Source: Hungatella sp. | GTDB lineage: Bacteria > Bacillota > Clostridia > Lachnospirales > Lachnospiraceae | Assembly: GCA_009712635.1 (NCBI GenBank) | Contig: WASS01000003.1 | Span: forward strand, 318-50,090 | DNA length: 49,773 bases | Direction of reading: 5' to 3' | In this document: piece by piece, positions 36,143 through 44,227 of the stretch | Numbering within the stretch: position 1 is the first letter of the stretch | Layout of the letters: the number at the start of each line of letters is the position of its first letter | Notes under the pieces: model-generated | The model's database searches: none | Seen by the model: the letters and a program-made list of their open reading frames with translations, nothing else | Told to the model about the DNA's origin: nothing | Position numbers and translations under genes: made by a program

Positions 36143-36384
36143 AGCGCAACCCCACATTGTGTACAACTAACCTTATATACAATAAAACACCAACATCATT
36201 ATCGTTGAATTAAAAAATACAATACATTGTCAATTCGTGTTCGGACACGGCTTGTTCCGTTATTCTCTGAATCAGGCAACAATAAAACTGAATTATTCGT
36301 TTAGAACATGATTGCCCGAATGGATGACAAACCTTTCATCACTGAATTCTAAATGCTAACCACAAAATAACCAATCTATTAATT
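36143..36384. other. Leader region before the first GH28
   Basis: 240 bases with two small palindromes: acaat-ac-attgt (36220-36231) and cgtgt-tcgg-acacg (36236-36249). They could be regulator sites or RNA hairpins; no clear TAnnTTTG box is present. Confidence 0.3.
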
Positions 36385-37818
36385 ATGCAAAAGAAACTTC
36401 TTTCATTATTTGCGGTAATTCTTCTCGCATCGTTTTGTAGCGCTTATGCAGGTCCCTGGGAGGATATGGCACAGCTTGCCCAAAGCATCAAGCAGACCTC
36501 ATTCCCCGACAAAAGTTTCAACATCGTAAAATACGGAGCATCAGAAAAAAATCCAAGTATTAAGAACACAAAGGCCATCAATGCCGCCATCATCGCTTGT
36601 AACAAAAAGGGAGGTGGCAAAGTCATCGTTCCCAAAGGCGTGTACGTTACCGGTCCTGTTACTCTTTTAAGCAATGTCAACCTCTGTATCGAAGAAGGGG
36701 CCGAATTACGCTTCACCACCAATTATGCTGAATATCTTCCCACTGTATTAACCCGTTGGGAAGGTCTCGACTGCTACAACTATCACCCCTTGATCTATGC
36801 TTTCAAAGCGACCAATATTGCTATTACCGGCAAAGGGATCATCAACGGACAAGGCTCCAACACCGCATGGTGGAACTGGAATGGTAACAAACTGTTTGGC
36901 TACAAAGATGGCGAACCTTCACAAAAAACCACAGGACGTGCGGCTCTGATGAAAATGAGCGAAGAGAATGTCCCGGTCGAAAAGCGCCAGATGGGAGAAG
37001 GAAATTACCTCCGCGCTCAACTTATCAATTTTGTACAATGCAACACGGTAAAAATAGAAGGTGTGACATTGCAGAACTCTCCGTTCTGGGTAATTCATCC
37101 GCTTTTGACCAACGACCTGACCGTTCGCAATGTTACCATCGAGAGCCTCGGACCCAACAGTGACGGTTGTGACCCCGAGTCGTGCAAGAACGTATTGATC
37201 GAAGGCTGTACGTTCGATGACGGCGATGATTGCATCGCTATCAAATCGGGTCGCAACAACGACGGTCGCCGTTGGAACATCCCCAGCGAAAACATCATCG
37301 TGCGCAACTGTAAAATGAAAGCCGGACACGGTGGCGTGGTTGTTGGAAGTGAAATTTCGGGTGGCTACAAAAACCTCTACGTAGAAAACTGCGAGATGGA
37401 TAGCCCCGAACTCGATCGCATCATTCGCATTAAATCGAACACATGCCGCGGCGGTGTTGTTGAAAACGTATTTGTCCGCAACGTCAAAGTAGGCCAGTGT
37501 AAAGAAGCCGTTCTTAAAATCGACCTGCAATACGAACCGAACGAACCATGCAAACGCGGTTATGTGCCGGTGGTTCGCAATGTGAATCTCGAAAATATCA
37601 CCTGCCAGCAAAGTAACTACGGCGTAAGCATCGACGGACTGGAAGATGCCAACTGCGTAAACAATATCAACCTGAAGAATTGCGATTTCAGAGGTGTAAA
37701 ATACAACTCGAACGATATTAAGGGAGCTGTAAACGTAAATTTCGAAAACGTACGCATCAACAATACCATCATTTCTTCGGAAAAAACTTCAACCCTGTTT
37801 TCTCCGTTAAAAAAATAA
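36385..37818 (+). CDS. GH28 polygalacturonase/rhamnogalacturonase-family hydrolase (first copy)
   Basis: A 477-residue secreted right-handed beta-helix enzyme with a signal peptide (1-22). The GH28 signature is complete: Asp260 (NSDGCD), Asp281 and Asp282 (FDDGDDCIAIKSG), His315 (GHGGVVVGSE) and the R-I-K-S motif at 348-351. It hydrolyses alpha-linked galacturonate in pectin, exo or endo. The substrate-loop insert around 175-205 and the neighbouring CE12 and GH105 suggest a homogalacturonan or rhamnogalacturonan target. Confidence 0.94.
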   Translation: MQKKLLSLFAVILLASFCSAYAGPWEDMAQLAQSIKQTSFPDKSFNIVKYGASEKNPSIKNTKAINAAIIACNKKGGGKVIVPKGVYVTGPVTLLSNVNLCIEEGAELRFTTNYAEYLPTVLTRWEGLDCYNYHPLIYAFKATNIAITGKGIINGQGSNTAWWNWNGNKLFGYKDGEPSQKTTGRAALMKMSEENVPVEKRQMGEGNYLRAQLINFVQCNTVKIEGVTLQNSPFWVIHPLLTNDLTVRNVTIESLGPNSDGCDPESCKNVLIEGCTFDDGDDCIAIKSGRNNDGRRWNIPSENIIVRNCKMKAGHGGVVVGSEISGGYKNLYVENCEMDSPELDRIIRIKSNTCRGGVVENVFVRNVKVGQCKEAVLKIDLQYEPNEPCKRGYVPVVRNVNLENITCQQSNYGVSIDGLEDANCVNNINLKNCDFRGVKYNSNDIKGAVNVNFENVRINNTIISSEKTSTLFSPLKK

Positions 37819-37841
37819 GGCTTGAAAATAATTATTCGGCC

Positions 37842-37882
37842 AACTCATTGAACAGAGTCTTCTCCGCTTTGTTCAATGAGTT
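37842..37882 (+). terminator. Hairpin between the two GH28 genes
   Basis: A perfect 12-bp stem (aactcattgaac / gttcaatgagtt) with a 17-nt loop, followed by ttgctg. The T-run is short, so it may act as a partial terminator or transcript-stabilising end. Confidence 0.6.
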
Positions 37883-37955
37883 TTGCTGTAACCTAAGCCC
37901 GCTTGCTCTAAAAATTGAGTAAATTTGAAGCTCTTAATCGTAAATCATCCTAGTT

Positions 37956-39602
37956 ATGTTTAAACACACATTTTTAGCTCTTTGTGCAGGGCTATTCCTC
38001 TCTGTCAACGCACAAAACACCACCAACATCCCCGGTTATCTTTATAGCAATCTTCCGTTTCAGATGGAACAGGTGAAAGCTCCGGTTTTTCCCGCCAATA
38101 ATGTATCCATCGTCGATTTTGGAGCAAAAAACGACGGCAAAACCGACAACACAAAAGCTTTTGCGAAAGCCATCGATGCTATTGTAACCAAAGGCGGCGG
38201 CACTGTAGAAGTTCCAGCCGGGACATGGGTTACCGGCCCTATTGTATTGAAAAGCAACGTACGTATCTATACAGCGAAAGGAGCGACCGTTCTGTTCTCT
38301 ACCAACAAAAGTCTTTACCCTGTTATCAAAGCCAACTTCGAAGGACTGGAAACCTATCGTTGCCAGCAACCCATCTCAGCGGATGGTGCCGAAAATATCG
38401 CCATCACAGGAGAGGGAACTTTCGACGGCTCGGGACAGGCATGGCGTCCGGTAAAGAAATCAAAAGTAAGCGAAGTTCAATGGAACGCGCTGGTTGCTTC
38501 AGGTGGAGTACTTAGCGAAAACAAAACTACCTGGTGGCCTTCCGAAGGAGCATACAAAGGCAGTCAACTGGCTACCGATCAGAATGTGCCTGACGTAAAA
38601 GATGAAGCAGGATGGCAAGCAATCAAGGATTACCTGCGTCCCATCATGGTCGATCTGGTTAACTGCAAAAATGTACTTATCGAGGGAGTTACCATCCAGA
38701 ATTCACCTTCATGGACCGTTCACCCACTTATGTGTCAGAATGTGATTGTTTCCAACGTTAACATCCAAAATCCTGAATGGGGACAAAACACCGACGGTAT
38801 CGATATCGAATCCTGCAAAAACATAGTGCTTTACAAAAGCACTTTCAGCGTAGGCGACGACGGTATTTGTGTCAAATCAGGCAAAAACGAATCGGGTCGC
38901 AAACGCGGTATTCCTACCGAAAACCTTATTGTAGACGGATGTACAGTTTATCATGCGCACGGGGGTTTTGTGGTGGGTAGCGAAATGTCGGGAGGCGTAA
39001 AGAACGTGAAAGTCACCAACTGCAACTTCAAAGGCACCGATGCCGGTCTGCGCTTCAAGAGTACCCGCGGACGCGGTGGCGTGGTCGAAAACATCACTAT
39101 CGAAAATATCAACATGAACGATATCGTGGGCGATGCAGTCTTGTTCGACCTTTTTTACGGTGGTGCCAAAAACAAGGACGAAAAGGTAAAAGCCGATGAA
39201 ACAACCCCTGTTTTCAAGGATATTACCATGAAAAACATTAACTGCAATGGTGCAAAACGAGCCCTTTTCTTCAATGGATTGCCGGAGATGAACCTCGAAA
39301 ATATTTCGCTCGAGAACGGAATGTTTGTTGCCAACGAAGGAGGAAAAATCAGCGAATCGACCAATGTAACGCTTACTAACGTGGTGCTCAAAACTCCGTC
39401 GACACCCAATCTGATTATCAACAACTCTCAATACATCACGCTGGTCAACATACTGTTTCCTGACACTAACAAACCCATTATCAATGTCAGTGGAATGAAT
39501 AGCCAGTATATTTCCATCCAGCGTTCGGCCGGAATTACGTACAAAAACATTAACTGGAGCGACCACGCATCAAAAGATTCTGTTGAAGTGCGGGGTTGGT
39601 AA
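37956..39602 (+). CDS. GH28 polygalacturonase-family hydrolase (second copy)
   Basis: A 548-residue secreted GH28 with a signal peptide (1-19). The catalytic set is Asp280 (NTDGID), Asp301 and Asp302 (VGDDGICVKSG), His335 (AHGGFVVGSE) and RFKSTRGRGG. Compared with the neighbouring GH28 it has an insertion of roughly 60 residues (about 165-230, Trp-rich, KTTWWPSEGAYKG) before the catalytic region and a longer C-terminal beta-helix. The differences suggest different pectin positions rather than simple redundancy. 70 bases separate it from the CE12 gene. Confidence 0.93.
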   Translation: MFKHTFLALCAGLFLSVNAQNTTNIPGYLYSNLPFQMEQVKAPVFPANNVSIVDFGAKNDGKTDNTKAFAKAIDAIVTKGGGTVEVPAGTWVTGPIVLKSNVRIYTAKGATVLFSTNKSLYPVIKANFEGLETYRCQQPISADGAENIAITGEGTFDGSGQAWRPVKKSKVSEVQWNALVASGGVLSENKTTWWPSEGAYKGSQLATDQNVPDVKDEAGWQAIKDYLRPIMVDLVNCKNVLIEGVTIQNSPSWTVHPLMCQNVIVSNVNIQNPEWGQNTDGIDIESCKNIVLYKSTFSVGDDGICVKSGKNESGRKRGIPTENLIVDGCTVYHAHGGFVVGSEMSGGVKNVKVTNCNFKGTDAGLRFKSTRGRGGVVENITIENINMNDIVGDAVLFDLFYGGAKNKDEKVKADETTPVFKDITMKNINCNGAKRALFFNGLPEMNLENISLENGMFVANEGGKISESTNVTLTNVVLKTPSTPNLIINNSQYITLVNILFPDTNKPIINVSGMNSQYISIQRSAGITYKNINWSDHASKDSVEVRGW

Positions 39603-39672
39603 ATAAATCTATCTGTATAACTGATAAATTGTGTAGTCGTTGGAAACACGCACAATTTTCTAATCACACATT

Positions 39673-40464
39673 ATGAAGAAATTCTCAATACTACTTTCTA
39701 TCGTCGCGGTGCTGACCTTGCTGATTGCGGCGAAACCCAAACCAATCAAAATATTTATGGCAGGCGATTCCACCATGGCCGACAAACCCATTGAGGAAAA
39801 TCCCGAGCGTGGCTGGGGAATGGTGCTTCCCTCCTACTTCAACGATAATGTAATCGTTGAAAATCACGCCCGCAACGGACGCAGTACCCGTTCATTCATC
39901 AAAGAAGGACGCTGGGATACCCTGATGAACCGTGTCGGTGCAGGTGATTACGTAATCATTGAGTTTGGACACAACGACGAAAAAGTAGATACCGACCGTG
40001 GCACTACACTCTACGACTTCAAAGCCAACTTCAAAAAATTTGTTGCCGATGTACGGGCAAAAGGGGCAACTCCGATTATCTGCACCCCGATAGAACGCCG
40101 CAAGTTTGATGCTAACGGTAAATTTGTCGATCAGCACGGCCTGTATCCCGACAAGATCCGCCAAATAGCCAAAGAAGAAAATGTTGCCTTTATCGACTTG
40201 CAGGTTAGCACGCGCACACTCATCGAAAGCAAAGGTCCTGAAGAGTCGAAAAAGCTCTTCCTGCATATTGCTCCTGGTGTATACAAACTGGCACCCAAAG
40301 GGAGCGAAGACGACACTCACATGTCGGTAGACGGTGCCATGGAAGTGGCAAAAATGGCTATAGAAGGATTCAAAACGCTGGGTCTTAAATCTCTTACCGA
40401 CAACCTGCGTGCCGAAAAAGATGTAAAAGTGACCTTCACACAACCTTTTAACGAATTAAAATAA
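39673..40464 (+). CDS. CE12 rhamnogalacturonan acetylesterase
   Basis: A 263-residue secreted SGNH esterase. A hydrophobic signal (about 1-20) precedes the nucleophile block FMAGDSTMADKP (Ser33), then ENHARNGRSTRSFI, IEFGHND (98-102) and the Asp214/His216 pair in DDTHMS. This matches YesT/RhgT-type CE12, which removes acetyl groups from galacturonate in pectin so that GH28 and GH105 can act. Length is typical. It lies between GH28 and GH43 with 70-nt and 53-nt gaps. Confidence 0.93.
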   Translation: MKKFSILLSIVAVLTLLIAAKPKPIKIFMAGDSTMADKPIEENPERGWGMVLPSYFNDNVIVENHARNGRSTRSFIKEGRWDTLMNRVGAGDYVIIEFGHNDEKVDTDRGTTLYDFKANFKKFVADVRAKGATPIICTPIERRKFDANGKFVDQHGLYPDKIRQIAKEENVAFIDLQVSTRTLIESKGPEESKKLFLHIAPGVYKLAPKGSEDDTHMSVDGAMEVAKMAIEGFKTLGLKSLTDNLRAEKDVKVTFTQPFNELK

Positions 40465-40517
40465 CGGAAATACCATCTACAATTGTGTATTTTACACATT
40501 GAACACAAAACAATATC

Positions 40518-42170
40518 ATGATAAAATCATTTTTTCTTGCGGGACTTTGTGCTATCTCTCTCGCTGCAAACGGTCAAAACTATACTTCGAAAGTATGGCA
40601 GCCTGATCTGGGCAATGGCAATTACAAAAACCCTGTTATCTATGCCGACTATTCCGATCCTGATGTGTGCCGTGTTGGTGACGACTACTATCTGGTAGCC
40701 TCTTCGTTCGCCAACACCCCTGCCCTACCCATTCTTCATTCAAAAGATCTGGTCAACTGGGAGATTCTCGGCTACGCGCTCGATAAGGTTCCACCGACAG
40801 AGCGTTTTGACAAAATGCAACACGGCAACGGTATCTGGGCTCCCAGCATCCGGTATCACAACAACGAATTTTATATCTACGTAGGCGATCCCGATGCAGG
40901 CTTGTACATGACCAAAGCCAAAAATCCTGCCGGTCCGTGGGAACCACTCACTATGGTAAAAGAAGGAAAAGGACTGATCGATTGTTGTCCTCTTTGGGAC
41001 GAAGACGGACGCGCCTATATGGTACATGCCTTTGCGGGAAGCCGTGCCGGTATGAAGAGCGTATTGGCCGTTTTCGAAATGAATGCAGAAGGAACCAAAG
41101 CTATTTCCGAAGATCGTCTCGTTTTCGACGGACATCCTAATCATTCTACCACTGAAGGCGCCAAATTCTACAAACGCAACGGTTACTATTACATCATGTG
41201 TCCAGCAGGTGGCGTAAAACCCGGATGGCAACTGGCCATGCGCTCGAAAAACGTTTACGGCCCCTACGAAGAACGCATTGTAATGGCGCAGGGAAAATCG
41301 GACATCAACGGACCTCATCAGGGTGGCTGGGTAGATACTCCCGACGGCAAGCAGGATTGGTTTATCCACTTTCAGGATCTATATGCCTATGGTCGCGTGG
41401 TGTTGCTCGAACCGATGAAATGGGTGAACGACTGGCCGGTAATCGGCATCGACAAAGAGGGCAAAGGCTGTGGCACTCCTGTGTCCACCTACAAAAAACC
41501 GGATGTAGGTAAAACATACCCGGTTGTGAATCCGGTTGAAAGCGATGAATTTGACGGACTGACGCTTGGTAAACAGTGGCAATGGCAAGCTAATTCCAAT
41601 CCACTGTGGGCTTTCTATGCCGACAATAAAGGTTATATGCGCCTCTTCTCATGGCAACTGCTGGGCGATGCAAAAAATCTCTGGGATGCGCCGAATCTGT
41701 TATTGCAGAAATTTCCGGCACCCGACTTCAGCACCACCACCAAGCTTACATTTAACCCCATGTACAAAGGCGAACGTACCGGACTGGTAGTGATGGGAAT
41801 GGATTATGCCACCATAGGCATCGAAAATGGAGAGAACGGGTTGGTGTTAACCCAGAACTCCTGCCTGAAAGCCGACAAAGGTGCGACGGAAACCAACCAT
41901 GCCACCCTCGAAATAAAACAAGCGACTGTTTACCTGAAAGTTGACATTAAGCAGAGCCGCAACAAGAACAAAGAGGGTATTTTGCAACCCACCGGAACCT
42001 GTTCGTTCAGCTACAGCCTGGATGGGAAGAAATTTAGCCCCTTCGGAGAATCGTTCAAAGCTCGTGAAGGCCTCTGGATCGGCGCAAAAGTAGGACTTTA
42101 CTGCATCCGTCCAAAAGCCATCAACGACTCGGGATACACCGATGTAGACTGGTTCCGCATCGACAAGTAA
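40518..42170 (+). CDS. GH43 family glycoside hydrolase
   Basis: A 550-residue secreted enzyme with a signal peptide (1-19). The five-bladed propeller (about 30-335) begins NPVIYADYSDPDVCRVGDDYY, with the catalytic-base Asp in SDPD (47-49) and the general-acid Glu probably in TTEGAKFYKRNG. A C-terminal beta-sandwich (about 345-550) is of the GH43 C-terminal type. The family covers arabinofuranosidases, xylosidases and galactosidases; here it most likely trims pectin side chains. It is the last gene of the cluster. Confidence 0.92.
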   Translation: MIKSFFLAGLCAISLAANGQNYTSKVWQPDLGNGNYKNPVIYADYSDPDVCRVGDDYYLVASSFANTPALPILHSKDLVNWEILGYALDKVPPTERFDKMQHGNGIWAPSIRYHNNEFYIYVGDPDAGLYMTKAKNPAGPWEPLTMVKEGKGLIDCCPLWDEDGRAYMVHAFAGSRAGMKSVLAVFEMNAEGTKAISEDRLVFDGHPNHSTTEGAKFYKRNGYYYIMCPAGGVKPGWQLAMRSKNVYGPYEERIVMAQGKSDINGPHQGGWVDTPDGKQDWFIHFQDLYAYGRVVLLEPMKWVNDWPVIGIDKEGKGCGTPVSTYKKPDVGKTYPVVNPVESDEFDGLTLGKQWQWQANSNPLWAFYADNKGYMRLFSWQLLGDAKNLWDAPNLLLQKFPAPDFSTTTKLTFNPMYKGERTGLVVMGMDYATIGIENGENGLVLTQNSCLKADKGATETNHATLEIKQATVYLKVDIKQSRNKNKEGILQPTGTCSFSYSLDGKKFSPFGESFKAREGLWIGAKVGLYCIRPKAINDSGYTDVDWFRIDK

Positions 42171-42195
42171 GAGTCCATCCATCACGCAATAGAAG

Positions 42196-42229
42196 AGGCT
42201 GTTCTGCTATTTTTCTAGCAGAACAGCCT
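42196..42229 (+). terminator. Terminator of the pectin locus
   Basis: A perfect 14-bp stem (aggctgttctgcta / tagcagaacagcct) with a 6-nt loop, followed by ttgtttt. It separates the pectin genes from the convergent cas operon. Confidence 0.9.
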
Positions 42230-42272
42230 TTGTTTTACTCTTCATCAGATAGCTATGGCAAACCTGCCGAAT

Positions 42273-42605
42273 CTAAAACAATTCCAGTTGTTGGTAGGGT
42301 GTATCAACTTCGGCCTGCTTTTTACCTTGAAAGAGTTCCATCATACCGAATTGCTTATCGGTAACCGTGAGAATCCCAACGTTGCCATGCTCTGGGAGAG
42401 CCGCCTTTACACGTTTCACATGTACGTCTGCATTCTCGCGACTGGGACAATGACGCAGATAGATGGAAAACTGGAACATGGTAAATCCGTCTTTCATCAT
42501 CTTCTTTCTAAAATCGGAATATATTTTCCGGTCTTTCTTGGTATCGGTCGGCAGATCAAAAAATACCATCACCCACATGATTCGGTATTCATTAAAGCGA
42601 TCCAT
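42273..42605 (-). CDS. cas2: CRISPR-associated endoribonuclease Cas2
   Basis: A 110-residue ferredoxin-like protein that, with Cas1, forms the spacer-integration complex. [21 protein letters not shown] contains the conserved Asp after the first strand, followed by [13 protein letters not shown] and [11 protein letters not shown]. Type II Cas2 proteins have this length. It is the last gene of the leftward cas operon, 8 bases after cas1. Confidence 0.95.
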   Translation of the reverse strand: MDRFNEYRIMWVMVFFDLPTDTKKDRKIYSDFRKKMMKDGFTMFQFSIYLRHCPSRENADVHVKRVKAALPEHGNVGILTVTDKQFGMMELFQGKKQAEVDTPYQQLELF

Positions 42606-42613
42606 AATACTGC

Positions 42614-43546
42614 TTACATTACAGGATAGCTGATTTTACGAAATTCGCCGCTATAACATTTATAAAGAGATGCCGTAGTACGCTGCACGCCTATCATCAG
42701 CGGACTGCGTTCGCCATCTATTACCACTTCGATGGTCGGTATTTGCAAAAGCTGCTGTTTCAGCTCCTTTGTCAACTCGAAATAATCGTATCCCTTATCG
42801 ACAACATCGCACACAATATTGTCCACATAAGGACGATAAGGCTCCATTATATCGTCGGCCAGGCAGTAGGCATTGTAGCGGTTGCGATGATGAATACCCA
42901 GCGTGGGCAACAAACCCGAACTGACTAACGAACGAGCTACCACCGCACGAAGAATGGCATAACCATAATTAAGAAGGTTGTTGGGCGGATCCTCTTCCCT
43001 GCCCCGTCGGAAATCAGGTAATGACGGAAAGATATTGCCCCAATAATAAGCAGCCGCACGGGCTTCATGATTTTCGCCGTCGCCACTCTTTACGGCTTCT
43101 GACCAGTAGCGTATATTTTTGGTATTCACCTTGCAACGTCGTTCCAACAACGATGCCTGATTATCAATCTTAGCTTTTATGGTTTGTTGCCAAAGCTGTT
43201 TTTTCAGAGGGACAGATGCGTCAATCTGATCGTGCCACCGTTCCCGTTGTGTAGTGTTACCCGATAGCGGAAGAAGCAAACCGGCGGGCATCCGGTTACT
43301 ATCGCACGTAATGACTGCAGTATTATTCGACAACAAACTGTCCATTAAACCATGCGTAAGGGTGATTTGCTGATGGTCGAGCACCATCACACCAATATCC
43401 TCAATGGGAACGGTAATTTCACTCTTTTGCTTGAACGATTCGGGCAAGGTATCGTTTTTCACCACCTCCGGCAATTTGATTACCAGCTGTTCATTCCGCT
43501 TCGACAAATAAGCCGGATTTCCGAAATAAAGCGTGCGTTTAATCAT
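42614..43546 (-). CDS. cas1: CRISPR-associated endonuclease Cas1 (type II)
   Basis: A 310-residue metal-dependent integrase for new spacers. The predicted metal ligands are present: Glu161 ([15 protein letters not shown]), His219 or His220 ([13 protein letters not shown]) and Glu235 ([12 protein letters not shown]). An N-terminal beta domain precedes the helical domain. Length and motifs fit type II-C Cas1. Only 3 bases separate its ATG from the stop of the transposase-like gene upstream, and no csn2 or cas4 is present. Confidence 0.96.
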   Translation of the reverse strand: MIKRTLYFGNPAYLSKRNEQLVIKLPEVVKNDTLPESFKQKSEITVPIEDIGVMVLDHQQITLTHGLMDSLLSNNTAVITCDSNRMPAGLLLPLSGNTTQRERWHDQIDASVPLKKQLWQQTIKAKIDNQASLLERRCKVNTKNIRYWSEAVKSGDGENHEARAAAYYWGNIFPSLPDFRRGREEDPPNNLLNYGYAILRAVVARSLVSSGLLPTLGIHHRNRYNAYCLADDIMEPYRPYVDNIVCDVVDKGYDYFELTKELKQQLLQIPTIEVVIDGERSPLMIGVQRTTASLYKCYSGEFRKISYPVM

Positions 43547-43549
43547 GAC

Positions 43550-44227
43550 CTACGGAATTTCAAGATTAACTATCTGGTTGAATTTCTCAAGTTTTTCCAA
43601 ATGAACCTGTTCAAAAAGCTCCAAACTTCCAAATATCCCTAGTGTCTTTTCAACTGCAACCACATCGCTCTTACGATTTGCAATTTCCAGATACGAACTA
43701 TATCCCCAACCGGTAAACGAACTGCAAAAACCATGATGTATCGGGTTGCGGTGAGTATAAACAACGGCATTGATAAAATGCTCTTTGTTTGAAATCACTT
43801 CCCGTTTGAAATTCTTAATAAACAGCGAACCCATTCGCTGATACATCTTGTTGAACGACTGCGTATAGCTACTAAAAAAATTAGCGAATTGTTTCGACAG
43901 AAACTTTTCTATATCAACGTCATCGATTTTATCGATTTCGATTGTTTTTTCAGCTTTTCCAAAGTTTGAAACTTTGGAAAAGCTGAAGTTAGATTTATTT
44001 CGAATCAACGCCTCTATTACCTCCCGCTTGCGAATACGTACCACCAGATGAAAATGGTTCGGCATCAGACAATACGCGAACGTCTCCGCCACCGGAGAGA
44101 TATACAACCGGTACTTCTCCAGAAAGAACCGATAATTCTCCTCCTCCCGGAACACATTCTCAAAACCATTGGCATGGTTGAAAATATGGTAGACGGCGGC
44201 TGGGACAAGAGGCTGCATTTGGACCAT
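43550..44227 (-). CDS. REP-associated tyrosine transposase (Y1/HUH, RAYT-like) within the cas operon
   Basis: A 225-residue Y1-transposase-family protein. The N-terminal YHIFNHANGFENVF, the HUH pair His58-Phe-His60 in YCLMPNHFHLVV, FNKMYQRMGSLF, the candidate catalytic Tyr157 in VVYTHRNPIHHGF and WGYSSY are the RAYT pattern. The catalytic residues look intact. Its ATG follows the cas9 stop with no intervening base (TAA then ATG), and cas1 starts 3 bases after its TAG, so it is embedded in the operon and probably translationally coupled. Residues 81-93 are encoded by a perfect palindrome. It may be a domesticated gene or a recent passenger; no role in CRISPR immunity is known to me. Confidence 0.92.
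   Translation of the reverse strand: MVQMQPLVPAAVYHIFNHANGFENVFREEENYRFFLEKYRLYISPVAETFAYCLMPNHFHLVVRIRKREVIEALIRNKSNFSFSKVSNFGKAEKTIEIDKIDDVDIEKFLSKQFANFFSSYTQSFNKMYQRMGSLFIKNFKREVISNKEHFINAVVYTHRNPIHHGFCSSFTGWGYSSYLEIANRKSDVVAVEKTLGIFGSLELFEQVHLEKLEKFNQIVNLEIP
43949..43987. repeat. Perfect 39-nt palindrome inside the RAYT gene
   Basis: Arms of 19 nt are exact reverse complements around one G (ttcagcttttccaaagttt and its complement). It encodes residues 81-93 in the variable region between the HUH and Tyr motifs. RAYTs act on REP-type hairpins, so this may be a REP-like unit inserted in frame. Confidence 0.85.

Noticed and set aside
37095..37611. Long minus-strand ORFs antisense to the GH28, GH43, recQ and cas9 genes
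   Set aside because: Shadow frames of strongly coding sequence with intact motifs on the other strand; no recognisable domains in the shadows.
42255..42629. 124-residue plus-strand ORF over cas2
   Set aside because: Antisense to cas2, which has clear family motifs and operon position.
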